From Actinomycetes bacterium (GTDB lineage: Bacteria > Actinomycetota > Thermoleophilia > Gaiellales > Gaiellaceae), in assembly GCA_023251945.1 (NCBI GenBank), contig JAHEXT010000003.1, positions 1 to 37,769 of the forward strand: 37,769 nucleotides of DNA, in the 5' to 3' direction. Of the stretch, positions 1-7,336 are shown piece after piece (positions within the stretch are counted from its first letter, which is position 1; every line of letters begins with the position of its first letter). The notes below the pieces were generated by a model that was not told where the DNA came from, did not search any database, and saw nothing but the letters and a program-made list of their open reading frames with translations. Made by a program: the position numbers and the translations under genes.

Positions 1-30
1 AGAAGGAGCTGATCTGCAGGGTAATCGCGA

Positions 31-103
31 AGCCCTCTGACGGACTCGAACCGTCGACCCCCTCCTTACCATGGAGGTGCTCTACCGACTGAGCTAAGAG
101 GGC
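31..103 (-). tRNA. tRNA-Thr (GGT anticodon)
   Basis: The reverse strand folds into a full 73-nt cloverleaf: acceptor GCCCTCT/AGAGGGC, D arm with AGTCGGTA, anticodon stem CCTCC/GGAGG with loop ATGGTAA, and T arm GACGG/CCGTC with loop TTCGAGT. The anticodon GGT reads Thr ACC/ACT. CCA is not encoded. It lies downstream of tRNA-Tyr and the hydrolase-like gene on the same strand. Confidence 0.95.
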
Positions 104-142
104 GGAGCCCGGAGTGTAGCCCCACCTCGGGCCTGCCTCGCC

Positions 143-1342
143 TCACCCGGGAGGGGCGCCCGGCTCCTTCGGCGGCGGCGGCGGGAGGGCGCCGCCGGCA
201 CCGGGGACGGTGGCGCAGTCCACGTCTCCCGCCGCGACGAGGGCGACGGCGGCCTTGAACGCCTGGTAGGAGGCCTTCTCCGTCCCGTCGCGCCAGAGGA
301 CGCCGGACTGCCACCCGGCGAGGCGGTCCTCGTCCAGCAGCTCGAAGTTGAAGAACGCACCCACGCCAGGCTGGCAGCGCGCGAGAAACAGGGCGTCGCG
401 GAGCTGGTGCGCCTGGTCGCGCACTGACGGATCGGCGCCCTTCCCCGCGAGCGGGGGCACGACGAAACGGTCGGTCTCCTCGCCCGTGTAGAAGCGTCGT
501 TTCGTGCGGGGCACCGTCGTCTGGAAGCCGGTCTCGAGGTACCAGATGGTCGTCCTCCCCTCGCCCGGCAAGGGCTGTGCGGTTCCCTCGAACGCGTCGC
601 GGATCGCGCGGAGGAGCCGCTCGAGGTCACCTTGGCCGACGGTTCCAGGGTCGTCGTGCTCCACCCACGGCGGCTCGGACGCATTGTTCGGGTACGGGTT
701 GTGCCCGAAGGTGTCGAGGATAGGGTGCAGGCGTCCGCGCTCGCGGTACGCGTCACCCAGTGCGCGCACGAAGCCGGCCGGGTCGTAGTGCGCCGCGGTC
801 GTGCTGATGACGTTGATGTCGCGACGGAGCGGGTGCAGGCGTCGGTAGCACGCGGCGAGGAGTGCCTCGTACGCCGGCGCGCCGGCGGACGCGGGCCAGA
901 ACTGCGGCGAGTTCGCCTCGTTCCAGACGACGACGTCGCGGAAGGGGATGCGGACGAGGACGTAGTGGAGGAAGTCGCAGTACTGCTTCCTGCTCCTTGC
1001 GTCGAGCGGGGCCTCCGACGGCTTGCCGAAGACGGAGATCACCACCCGCTGGCCGCGGGCGACCAGCGACGCCGCGCGGTGCAGGTACGTGCCTACGAGC
1101 GTCGTGGCACGCGTCCGTCCGCGGCGCCAGCGGATCGTGACCCGGACGGCGTCCAACCCGAGGTCGCGGTACTTCGCAAGCAGTCCGTCCGGCCGCGCGA
1201 GCCACTTCGAGTGGTCGTCGTCGATGCCGACGAGGAAGGCGGACGTGGGGGCCGTGGGGACAGGCCCTGGATCGGCGGAGGCCGCGAGCGGCAACACCGC
1301 GAGCGCGCATGCTCCGACCGCCAGGAGAGCTCCCGTTTTCAC
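143..1342 (-). CDS. Secreted glycoside-hydrolase-like TIM-barrel protein
   Basis: The 399-residue protein starts with a clear signal peptide (basic MKTG, hydrophobic core, ASA-type cleavage near residue 23). The body looks like a clan GH-A (beta/alpha)8 barrel. VVVWNEANSPQFW carries the Asn-Glu pair typical of the acid/base site (141-142), and IWYLETGF supplies a candidate nucleophile Glu near residue 270. The C-terminus is a short Pro/Gly-rich tail. It probably cleaves or binds a glycan outside the cell; the substrate cannot be told. The GTG start lies only 5 nt from the 3' end of tRNA-Tyr, so any Shine-Dalgarno sequence would fall inside the tRNA. Co-transcription with the tRNA, or a leaderless message after processing, is likely. 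Gene confidence is high, enzymatic role moderate. Confidence 0.75.
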   Translation of the reverse strand: MKTGALLAVGACALAVLPLAASADPGPVPTAPTSAFLVGIDDDHSKWLARPDGLLAKYRDLGLDAVRVTIRWRRGRTRATTLVGTYLHRAASLVARGQRVVISVFGKPSEAPLDARSRKQYCDFLHYVLVRIPFRDVVVWNEANSPQFWPASAGAPAYEALLAACYRRLHPLRRDINVISTTAAHYDPAGFVRALGDAYRERGRLHPILDTFGHNPYPNNASEPPWVEHDDPGTVGQGDLERLLRAIRDAFEGTAQPLPGEGRTTIWYLETGFQTTVPRTKRRFYTGEETDRFVVPPLAGKGADPSVRDQAHQLRDALFLARCQPGVGAFFNFELLDEDRLAGWQSGVLWRDGTEKASYQAFKAAVALVAAGDVDCATVPGAGGALPPPPPKEPGAPPG

Positions 1343-1347
1343 GCCAG

Positions 1348-1429
1348 TGCAGGGGGGAGGATTCGAACCTCCGAAGGCTGAGCCAGCGGGTTTACAGCCC
1401 GCCCCCTTTGGCCACTCGGGAACCCCTGC
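1348..1429 (-). tRNA. tRNA-Tyr (GTA anticodon)
   Basis: The reverse strand gives an 82-nt class II tRNA: acceptor GCAGGGG/CCCCTGC, anticodon stem GCGGG/CCCGC with loop CTGTAAA (anticodon GTA), a long variable arm around TGGCTCAGCCTTCG, and T arm GGAGG/CCTCC with TTCGAAT. The long variable arm is the expected bacterial tRNA-Tyr form. Confidence 0.95.
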
Positions 1430-1515
1430 GGGCGGGCGCCATTGTAGCCGCGGCTTCGCCCGGGGCCGACCGCCTGACGATCACTTGAGACGGGGTCGAC
1501 GCCGCTCGTGTCGGG

Positions 1516-2733
1516 CTACAAGCCGAGTGCCGCTCGACCAAGCCCCCTCGACCGCAGCAGCTCCATGGGGTGAGCGGCGAACCACGCCAGCATTCGTCGG
1601 CGAGGGAGATGGGACTCGAGGATGGCGAGGACGAGATCGGTCGGCAGGCTTCGGAGCAGACGGAGGCTCGCGTTCCACTCGGCGTCACCAAAGCGCGAGA
1701 GCCGTCGATTGATCATCTCGCCGACCCTCAGGTCGCGGTCGAACTCGCGGTGGAATCGGCGCTCGTAGGCGCCTAGCTCGTCGCGCGTCGTACGCCCCCG
1801 TTTCAGGGCCTCGCTGATCGCCTCGCCTGCGATCTCGCCTGCGCGAATTCCGATGCGGATTCCCTCGCCGACGACGAGTGTCGCGTGGCCCGCGGCATCT
1901 CCCACGGCGACGAGACCGTCGGCGGCGACCCGTCTGGGCCTGCCTTCGGCCGGAACCAGGCCGAAGTGGGACTCTCGCACGGACGCCGATGTCAGGTCGA
2001 GGCGGAAGGCAGCCGCGGAGGCGAAGAGCCTGCGGAGCTCCAGGCGCGGGTTGTTGCGCACGTCCGCATGGTGGACTCCGACGCCGAGCCGGGCGCGACT
2101 CTGTCCCCAAGGAAACAACCACGCGTATCCGCACGGGGCAAAGCGTTCGCTGAGGACGATGACGGCCTCGTCTTGCGCTACCCGAGGCGCAATCAGCTCG
2201 TATTCGGCGCCCACGCCGAACCGGCTGAAGCCGCGATGCAGGCGCGCCTGCTTCGAGATCACGGCGCGGTAGCCGCTCGCATCCACGACCACGCGGGCAG
2301 CGACTTCGATCTGATCCCCGCCGAGGTCGAGGGAACAGCCGACCACCGCGCCTCCGGACGTCCGGACCTCCGTTGCGCTCGCGCCTGTGAGGATCTCGGC
2401 GCCGGAGGCCGCGGCCCGATCGGCGAGCCAGCGATAGAAGCCGCGGACGTCGAGGACGCAGAGGGGCCGTGGGTCGCACTCCAGGATGACGTCGTCGTCA
2501 AGGGTCGAGAAACGCAAGCGCCCGAGCTCGTGCCAGAGCCAGGCGGGGCACCCCAGCTGCGCCGGCGTCCTGAGCGCGGTCACGCCACTTGTGCGGACTC
2601 GCTCGCCCACGCTTTGCTGGCGCTCGACGACAAGCGTCGTGTAACCGGCGGAAGCCACCGTGTGAGCCGTCGACAGACCTGCGGGCCCACCGCCCACCAC
2701 AAGAACGTCCGTGTCGACCCGACCGGATCTCAT
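1516..2733 (-). CDS. Geranylgeranyl-reductase-family FAD-dependent oxidoreductase
   Basis: The 405-residue protein has an N-terminal Rossmann FAD motif (VVGGGPAGLS, about residues 12-21), a middle DASGYRAVISKQ segment where this family often has DG(x)SxxR, and a second FAD contact (VAVGDAAGHATLVVGEGI, about 275-292). This order matches the geranylgeranyl reductase / para-hydroxybenzoate hydroxylase-like family, whose members reduce isoprenoid chains or hydroxylate lipid-soluble substrates. The ATG overlaps the stop of the upstream membrane protein gene (ATGA), so the two are translationally coupled and perhaps act together at the membrane. The substrate is unknown. Confidence 0.8.
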   Translation of the reverse strand: MRSGRVDTDVLVVGGGPAGLSTAHTVASAGYTTLVVERQQSVGERVRTSGVTALRTPAQLGCPAWLWHELGRLRFSTLDDDVILECDPRPLCVLDVRGFYRWLADRAAASGAEILTGASATEVRTSGGAVVGCSLDLGGDQIEVAARVVVDASGYRAVISKQARLHRGFSRFGVGAEYELIAPRVAQDEAVIVLSERFAPCGYAWLFPWGQSRARLGVGVHHADVRNNPRLELRRLFASAAAFRLDLTSASVRESHFGLVPAEGRPRRVAADGLVAVGDAAGHATLVVGEGIRIGIRAGEIAGEAISEALKRGRTTRDELGAYERRFHREFDRDLRVGEMINRRLSRFGDAEWNASLRLLRSLPTDLVLAILESHLPRRRMLAWFAAHPMELLRSRGLGRAALGL

Positions 2734-3565
2734 TGCAAGGCCAGCACGAACGTCGCGATCGGTACGACCACCTGCACGAGATAAATCAGCGCTTCGGCCG
2801 GCGAGTAGATCCAGACGCGAGTGTGCTCGAGCTCGCCTAGGAAGGAACGCGCCCGCTGTGTCTGCGGATTAGCGTTGATGACGAACCGGTCGATCCATTG
2901 GCGCGGCTCCTTGGCTCGTAACGCACTCGCGGTCTCGACGACGAGCTCGTCACGCGTCCTCGCTAGCGCGAAATGCGCAAGCACCTCCGGAAGAACGATC
3001 AACGTGATACCCAGGACGCCGAGCGCGACCAGCACGGCGGCAACCGGGTACGTCACGTCCTTTGCGAAGAACGCAGCAGCAAGCGTGGCGGCCACGGACC
3101 ACCCTACGCCCGTCTTCAAGCCGAATAGGGTGATCGGTCGCAACAGGTACGGGCGAGGTTCGGCGCGAGCGCCAGCGGGTGCTCCAGGGCTCTCTGAGCG
3201 AAGTGGACGTAGTTCGCGAATCCCCAGAGCATCGTCATGAAGAGCGGTGAGGCGATGGCGAAATAGAAGGTGAGGACGACCCGACGCAACGCCGAATGGA
3301 TCGCCGTCGGAAGAGCGCGAAGCGCGTCCGTGCTCCAGGCGCCCCAACCGAAGACCCACCCGATGGCGACGGCGAGCGCGGCGATCTGTGGCGTTGTCAC
3401 ATAGCTGAGCCCGAAATCGCCGGCGAGTGCCATGAGCCAGCCAATCCCGTAGACCAGTAGCGCGACAAAGATCGCGGGCTGGACGTAGCGGGACTCCGTT
3501 GGCCACCATTCGAACAGCCATCCGATCCACGAGGTCGGTCTCGTCTTCCGACGCCGCCATCGCAT
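2730..3565 (-). pseudogene. Multi-pass membrane protein gene broken by one frameshift
   Basis: Two reading frames hold complementary halves of one membrane protein. The first (ATG at 3565, SD-like AAGGTGGG) encodes several transmembrane helices and runs to LEHPLALAPNLA. The second, one frame over, picks up at PYLLRPITLFGLKTG and continues through two more helices and a soluble domain to a C-terminal helix ending at 2730. Adding a single C to the run in GCCCGTACC (plus strand near 3151-3153) joins them into about 278 residues. The N-terminal half of the 303-aa track ORF is a shadow. Cause may be a real mutation, a sequencing error or -1 frameshifting. No family recognised. Its end overlaps the flavoprotein start. 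Confidence 0.65.
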
Positions 3566-3694
3566 CCGCCCACCTTAACCCGCACCGGACGGTCTCAACT
3601 CGCATGGGGTGGCTCGGAGCCTGACCTTCCGCGCGGCTCATCCCGTGACCTCAAGCGGCGCCTTGCCCGTGCCGATGCACGATGCAGCTCCGCC

Positions 3695-4075
3695 ATGAAC
3701 ACGGCCGCCGCCGCCTTCGTCCTCGCCCCAGCTCTGGCTCTCGGCAGCTTCTTGAACGTCGTCGCCGTCCGCGTACCCGCCGGCCGGTCGATTCTCCGGC
3801 CGCCATCGTCGTGCGGGAGCTGCGGCAACGAGATCCTCTGGCGGGACAACATCCCCGTTCTGTCCTACCTCCTTCTTCGTGGACGCTGCCGCCACTGCGA
3901 CGACCGGATTTCGCCCGTGTATCCACTCGTCGAGGCTGTGACCGCCGCGCTCGTCGCCGCGTGCGTCGCCGTCTTCGGGCCGACGCCGTACGCCGCCCTG
4001 GCAGCGGGCTTCTGCGCCGTGCTCGTCACGCTGTCGGCGATCTACGCGCACCGCCGGATCGTTCCCGACCCATGA
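3695..4075 (+). CDS. Truncated prepilin peptidase (N-terminal domain only)
   Basis: The 126 residues match the N-terminal half of type IV prepilin peptidase (PilD/GspO): a first transmembrane segment with [11 protein letters not shown], then the cytoplasmic zinc-binding loop with CGSC (40-43) and CRHC (65-68), then [12 protein letters not shown]. Full enzymes are about 220-290 residues and need two membrane-embedded Asp residues. Here the protein stops at [11 protein letters not shown], where homologues read ID-x-x-H-x-x-IPD. The first catalytic Asp is replaced by Tyr117 and the second half is missing. It therefore cannot be an active protease as written; it may be a remnant or retain only the N-terminal domain. 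It converges on a pilin gene six bases away. Confidence 0.75.
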   Translation: MNTAAAAFVLAPALALGSFLNVVAVRVPAGRSILRPPSSCGSCGNEILWRDNIPVLSYLLLRGRCRHCDDRISPVYPLVEAVTAALVAACVAVFGPTPYAALAAGFCAVLVTLSAIYAHRRIVPDP

Positions 4076-4080
4076 CGCGT

Positions 4081-4473
4081 CTACGCGCAGGTTGTGTTGT
4101 TCTCGTAGTCCGAGCTGGAGGGATCGGGACCCGCCACGCTCCAGCTGTGCGAGCTCACGGTGTCCGTCAGGCAGTAGGTCGTGGCCGTCACCGAAGCGAC
4201 CGTGAGGGTCGAGGAGATACCCGAGTCGAGCGCGAGGAGGTCGGTCGCGTCCATGCCGGCGTACGTGCCGTTGTCCGCGTGGTAGGCCTCGGCCGAGGGC
4301 AGTGCCGCCCGCAGGTTCGACTGCGCCGCGTTGTTCGCAACGCGATCGCGAAACCCGAGGTACGACGGGACTGCGATCGCGAGCAGGATGCCGATGATGA
4401 TCATGACGACGAGAAGCTCGATCAGCGTGAAGCCCCGCTCGACGTTCCCGTCGTGCCGGATCCGCTTGAGCAT
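4081..4473 (-). CDS. Type IV pilin-like protein with prepilin leader
   Basis: I start the gene at ATG 4473 rather than the longer track ORF because GGAAGGAG lies just upstream and the product begins with a short charged leader. The 130-residue protein carries the type III signal RG|FTLIELLVVMIIIGILL: Gly14 at cleavage, Phe15 as mature residue 1 and Glu at mature position 5. A hydrophobic N-terminal helix leads to a small globular domain with a C-terminal Cys pair (YCLTDT and TTCA) that could close a D-loop. Assembly needs an active prepilin peptidase; the neighbouring one is truncated, so the enzyme must come from elsewhere. No other pilus genes are in the window. Confidence 0.9.
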   Translation of the reverse strand: MLKRIRHDGNVERGFTLIELLVVMIIIGILLAIAVPSYLGFRDRVANNAAQSNLRAALPSAEAYHADNGTYAGMDATDLLALDSGISSTLTVASVTATTYCLTDTVSSHSWSVAGPDPSSSDYENNTTCA

Positions 4474-4637
4474 TGCGTGCTCCTTCCGCAGTTGGGTGCC
4501 GAACACGCATCGGCGCCTGCGAACTGAGTCCCTACCCCAATTTGGGTGATCCGTGGGTGAGGCAACGGGGGACGGCGCGGCGCAAGCTCGTCCGCGCCGA
4601 CGCAGCCGCCGACGAACCCCTGGGCTACGCTGGCTCT

Positions 4638-5285
4638 GTGACCGAGCGGGCGCTGGCACACCCGTCCATCGTCGCTTCCGGCGAGGAGCGTGTCCGGCTC
4701 CAGCGGAAGGCACGCCTCCTCGCCTGGGGCGGCAACGTCTGGCACCTCCTGGAGGGCGCGATCGCACTCGTCGCGGGTATCGCCGCAGGCTCGATCGCGC
4801 TCATCGCCTTTGCGATCGACAGCATGATCGAGACACTCGCGGGCTTCGTGATCGCCTGGCGCTTCGCGCCCTCGCGGGCGCACAGCGAGCATGCGGAGCG
4901 CCGTGCGCAGCAACTGATCGCCGGGAGCTACGCGATCCTCGCCGTCTACGTCACGGTCGAGGCCGTGAGGTCGCTTGTCGAGCGTGAGAAGCCAGCGGTG
5001 AGCTGGATCGGCATCGCGCTCGTGATCGCGGCCGCGGTGTCGATGCCGCTCCTCGCGCGCGCGAAGCGGAAGGTCGGGAGGGCACTCCACTCACACGCCA
5101 CCGTCAGCGAGGCGTCCCAGAACCAGATCTGCGCATACCTGGCCCTGACGACGCTCGCCGGCCTTGGCGCGAACGCGCTCTTCGGCTGGTGGTGGGCCGA
5201 TCCTGTCTCGGCGCTCGCCATTGCCGGGATCGCTGCCTGGGAAGGCGTCCGCGCGTGGCGGGGCACCATCTGCGACGAGTGCTGA
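4638..5285 (+). CDS. Cation-efflux (CDF)-like membrane protein, transmembrane domain only
   Basis: From GTG 4638 (VTERALAHP) the protein has 215 residues. The region WGGNVWHLLEGAIALVAG, then GSIALIAFAIDSMIE, resembles the first helices of cation diffusion facilitators, which carry Asp/His metal ligands in TM2 and TM5. The second half has HSHATVSEASQNQ and WWADPVSALAIAG, again like TM5-TM6. The usual cytoplasmic C-terminal domain of CDF proteins is absent; the protein ends soon after the last helix in GTICDEC. The longer track ORF adds 55 residues without membrane character and is not preferred. Metal specificity cannot be judged. Confidence 0.7.
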   Translation: MTERALAHPSIVASGEERVRLQRKARLLAWGGNVWHLLEGAIALVAGIAAGSIALIAFAIDSMIETLAGFVIAWRFAPSRAHSEHAERRAQQLIAGSYAILAVYVTVEAVRSLVEREKPAVSWIGIALVIAAAVSMPLLARAKRKVGRALHSHATVSEASQNQICAYLALTTLAGLGANALFGWWWADPVSALAIAGIAAWEGVRAWRGTICDEC

Positions 5286-5350
5286 CCGCGCCCGGGCAGC
5301 TCGCGCAGTAGCCGCCACCCTCGCCCCAAGGCGACGTACAGTGCGGCGGC

Positions 5351-6259
5351 GTGCGCCGACTCGTCGCCGGGGTCCTCGTTGCCGCCTCGCTCGCTGCAGC
5401 CGCGGGCTGCGGCGGCGAGTCCCGCGACGCGGCTCCTCCGGAGACCCAGCCTCTTGCGGAGACGTCCCCGCCTTCGCCGGCTCCCTCACCGCTCCCTCCA
5501 CCCTCGCGGCCGATGTCGTGGGCCACGGCCGGCGCGTTCGTCTGGCACGAGACCGACGTCTCACCCGAGGTCCTCGGCGAAGAGCTCAGGGACAACGGGT
5601 TCGGGTGGGTGGCCATTCTCCTCCATGACGGCCTCGTGGAGGATCCGGTGGAGGGCGACTGGGTGGCCCGCTTCCGGCGTGCCAGCGGGTTGCCCGTAGG
5701 CGGCTGGGGCGTCCTCCGCGCGCAGCCGGTCGAGGAGGCCGTCCTCGCAGACACCCTCGTCGGGCGGTACGGGCTCGATTTCTACATCGCGAATGCCGAG
5801 GCGGAGTACGCCTACAGCGGGACGGACGGACCGAACGACGAGCGGTTCGGCCGCTCACGGCGGTTCGTGGAGACATTCCGTGCAGTCCGGCCCGCCCTGC
5901 CGGCGGGCATCTCCTCGTACTGCAGCCCCGATCGCCACGACCTCGACTGGAACGCCTGGAGCTCAGCGGGGTTCGTCTTCCTCCCCCAGGCATACGTGAA
6001 CGACTTCGGCGCGGCTGTCGCACCCGAGGCTTGCGTGCGCGCCGCGCGCGCGTACTTCCCGACGACGGCCGTCCATCCCACGATCGGGATGTATCCCGGC
6101 GTCCGCCGGTCGCTTCGGGCAGCGGGCTACACGCGGCTGCTGGATCGTGCCGGCACCGTCGGCTTCTCCGTCTATCTCGCCGAGACGCGCATGACCGGGG
6201 ACGAGTGGCGCGATCTGGGCGAGGCGATCGAGAAGCTCGGGATCGCCCGTCCCTCCTGA
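5351..6259 (+). CDS. Lipoprotein with TIM-barrel-like domain, function unknown
   Basis: The 302-residue protein starts at GTG with MRRLVAGVLV and has a lipobox (LAAAAGC, Cys about residue 20), so it should be a membrane-anchored lipoprotein. A Pro/Ser-rich linker (about 28-54) leads to a domain opening with GAFVWHE and containing alternating beta-strand/helix units, for example DFYIANAEAEY, ISSYCSPDRHD, FVFLPQAYVN and GFSVYLAET. This resembles catalytic or degenerate glycosidase-type barrels. I see no classical catalytic pair and do not assign an activity. It stands alone between the CDF-like gene and hsp20. Confidence 0.6.
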   Translation: MRRLVAGVLVAASLAAAAGCGGESRDAAPPETQPLAETSPPSPAPSPLPPPSRPMSWATAGAFVWHETDVSPEVLGEELRDNGFGWVAILLHDGLVEDPVEGDWVARFRRASGLPVGGWGVLRAQPVEEAVLADTLVGRYGLDFYIANAEAEYAYSGTDGPNDERFGRSRRFVETFRAVRPALPAGISSYCSPDRHDLDWNAWSSAGFVFLPQAYVNDFGAAVAPEACVRAARAYFPTTAVHPTIGMYPGVRRSLRAAGYTRLLDRAGTVGFSVYLAETRMTGDEWRDLGEAIEKLGIARPS

Positions 6260-6317
6260 CTGGGCGCTCCGACGCGTCAGGGTTTTCCGGTAGGCGGGAT
6301 CCGTCGCCGCACTGATG

Positions 6318-6333
6318 CGCCGACGCGTCGGCG
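6318..6333. promoter_or_regulatory. 16-bp perfect palindrome upstream of hsp20
   Basis: CGCCGACGCGTCGGCG is its own reverse complement. Its core CCGACGCGTC also occurs once about 50 bases upstream (6269-6278). It sits 33 bases before the hsp20 start and could be an operator, but it does not resemble the HspR (HAIR) or CIRCE consensus. Chance occurrence in GC-rich DNA is possible. Confidence 0.3.
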
Positions 6334-6365
6334 GCGCCACGATCCGTTCGAGAAAGGAGGGAAGG

Positions 6366-6785
6366 ATGACCACGCTGGTCAAGTGGGCGCCCTTCCAGGA
6401 TCTCGACGTCATCGAGCGGCGCATGCGCCGGATGCTCGAGGACTTCGGGGTCGCACCTGCGGCGCTTCCAGCAGCCGACATGTACGAGACCGAGAAGGAG
6501 CTCGTCGTCGAGCTCGACGTTCCGGGCTTCGACGAGAAGGAGCTCGCGCTCGAGGTCTCGGACTCGACGCTCACGATCAAGGGTGAGCGGACGAAGGAGA
6601 AGGAGGAGAAGGAGAAGAGCTTCTACCTCCACGAACGGCTGGAGAAGCACTTCGAGCGTCGCTTCAAGCTGCCGCCCGAGGCCGACCTCGACCACGTCGA
6701 GGCGAAGTTCCACACGGGCGTCCTCGAGGTGCACGTCCCGAAGATCGAGCAGGTGAAGGCCCGCACGATCGAGATCAAGGCGTAG
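6366..6785 (+). CDS. Small heat-shock protein, Hsp20/alpha-crystallin family
   Basis: The ATG at 6366 follows a strong AAAGGAGGG ribosome-binding site, so I prefer it to the longer track ORF. The 139-residue protein has the family layout: a short N-terminal arm with amphipathic VIERRMRRMLEDF, then the alpha-crystallin domain from ADMYETEKELVVELDVPGF through the beta strands to the conserved GVLEVHVPK motif. It is an ATP-independent holdase that binds unfolding proteins in the cytoplasm as oligomers. The charged loop KEKEEKEKS is longer than average. It appears to be a single-gene unit. Confidence 0.92.
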   Translation: MTTLVKWAPFQDLDVIERRMRRMLEDFGVAPAALPAADMYETEKELVVELDVPGFDEKELALEVSDSTLTIKGERTKEKEEKEKSFYLHERLEKHFERRFKLPPEADLDHVEAKFHTGVLEVHVPKIEQVKARTIEIKA

Positions 6786-6840
6786 CCCGACACACAACCG
6801 AGACGCGCGCCCGGCCACCTCCGACCGGGCGCCGCGCCGT

Positions 6841-7287
6841 TCAGGCCTGGAGTTGAGCCCTGCAGTCCTCGCAGGCGCCGCGCACGACGACGTCGTGCGC
6901 GGCAGCCTCGTAGCCACGGCCGCCTGCGACGCGCTCCAGAGCGGCCTCGAGGGCGATGTCCTCGAACGGCTCCACCTTGCCGCAGTCGTCGCAGACGAGA
7001 TGGTGGTGGTGGTCGCCCCTGGGGTCCGCGGGCTCGAAGCGCGCGACGCCGTCGCCGAAGTCCACTCGTTGCACGAGGCCGAGCTCGTCGAGACTCTCGA
7101 GGGCACGGTAGACGCTCGCGATTCCCACTCTTTCGCCGTCGGCACGAACCCCGTCGTGGATCTCTTGTGCGGAGAGGCAGCAGTCCTGGCGCCCGAGGAA
7201 CGCGACGACTGCGCGGCGCGCCCCGCCGCTCCGGCCCGTCGCGGACCGCATGCGCCCGAGGGCACTCTCGATCCAGGCTTCTACCAT
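6841..7287 (-). CDS. zur: Fur-family zinc uptake regulator (Zur-like)
   Basis: The 148-residue protein has an N-terminal winged helix (SAQEIHDGVRADGERVGIASVYRALESL as recognition region), then the metal-binding hinge with the His-rich GDHHHHLVCDDCG, and a dimerisation domain ending in CEDC. The two CxxC motifs form the structural zinc site of Fur/Zur proteins. Fur proteins can sense iron, zinc or peroxide; the divergent znuACB genes with a dyad between point to zinc. With zinc bound it would repress znuA and possibly itself. Confidence 0.88.
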   Translation of the reverse strand: MVEAWIESALGRMRSATGRSGGARRAVVAFLGRQDCCLSAQEIHDGVRADGERVGIASVYRALESLDELGLVQRVDFGDGVARFEPADPRGDHHHHLVCDDCGKVEPFEDIALEAALERVAGGRGYEAAAHDVVVRGACEDCRAQLQA

Positions 7288-7291
7288 CGAC

Positions 7292-7310
7292 GATAATGAT
7301 ATCCGTTCTC
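7292..7310. promoter_or_regulatory. Candidate Zur operator between zur and znuA
   Basis: GATAATGATATCCGTTCTC is an imperfect inverted repeat: GAxAAxG, five central bases, CxTTxTC, with five of seven positions matching per arm. This AT-rich dyad is conspicuous in GC-rich DNA and has the size and spacing of Fur/Zur boxes. It lies 4 bases upstream of the zur ATG and 26 bases upstream of the znuA ATG, so one bound dimer could control both directions. Confidence 0.6.
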
Positions 7311-7336
7311 AGAGACGTGCTACCGTGGCGCCCGGC

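Noticed and set aside
2730-3641. The 303-aa track ORF as one intact protein
   Set aside because: Its N-terminal half is Arg-rich shadow sequence; the true N-terminal membrane half lies in the neighbouring frame.
4473-4637. N-terminal 55 residues of the track ORF before the CDF-like protein
   Set aside because: They overlap the pilin promoter region, lack membrane or domain features, and GTG 4638 gives a typical start.
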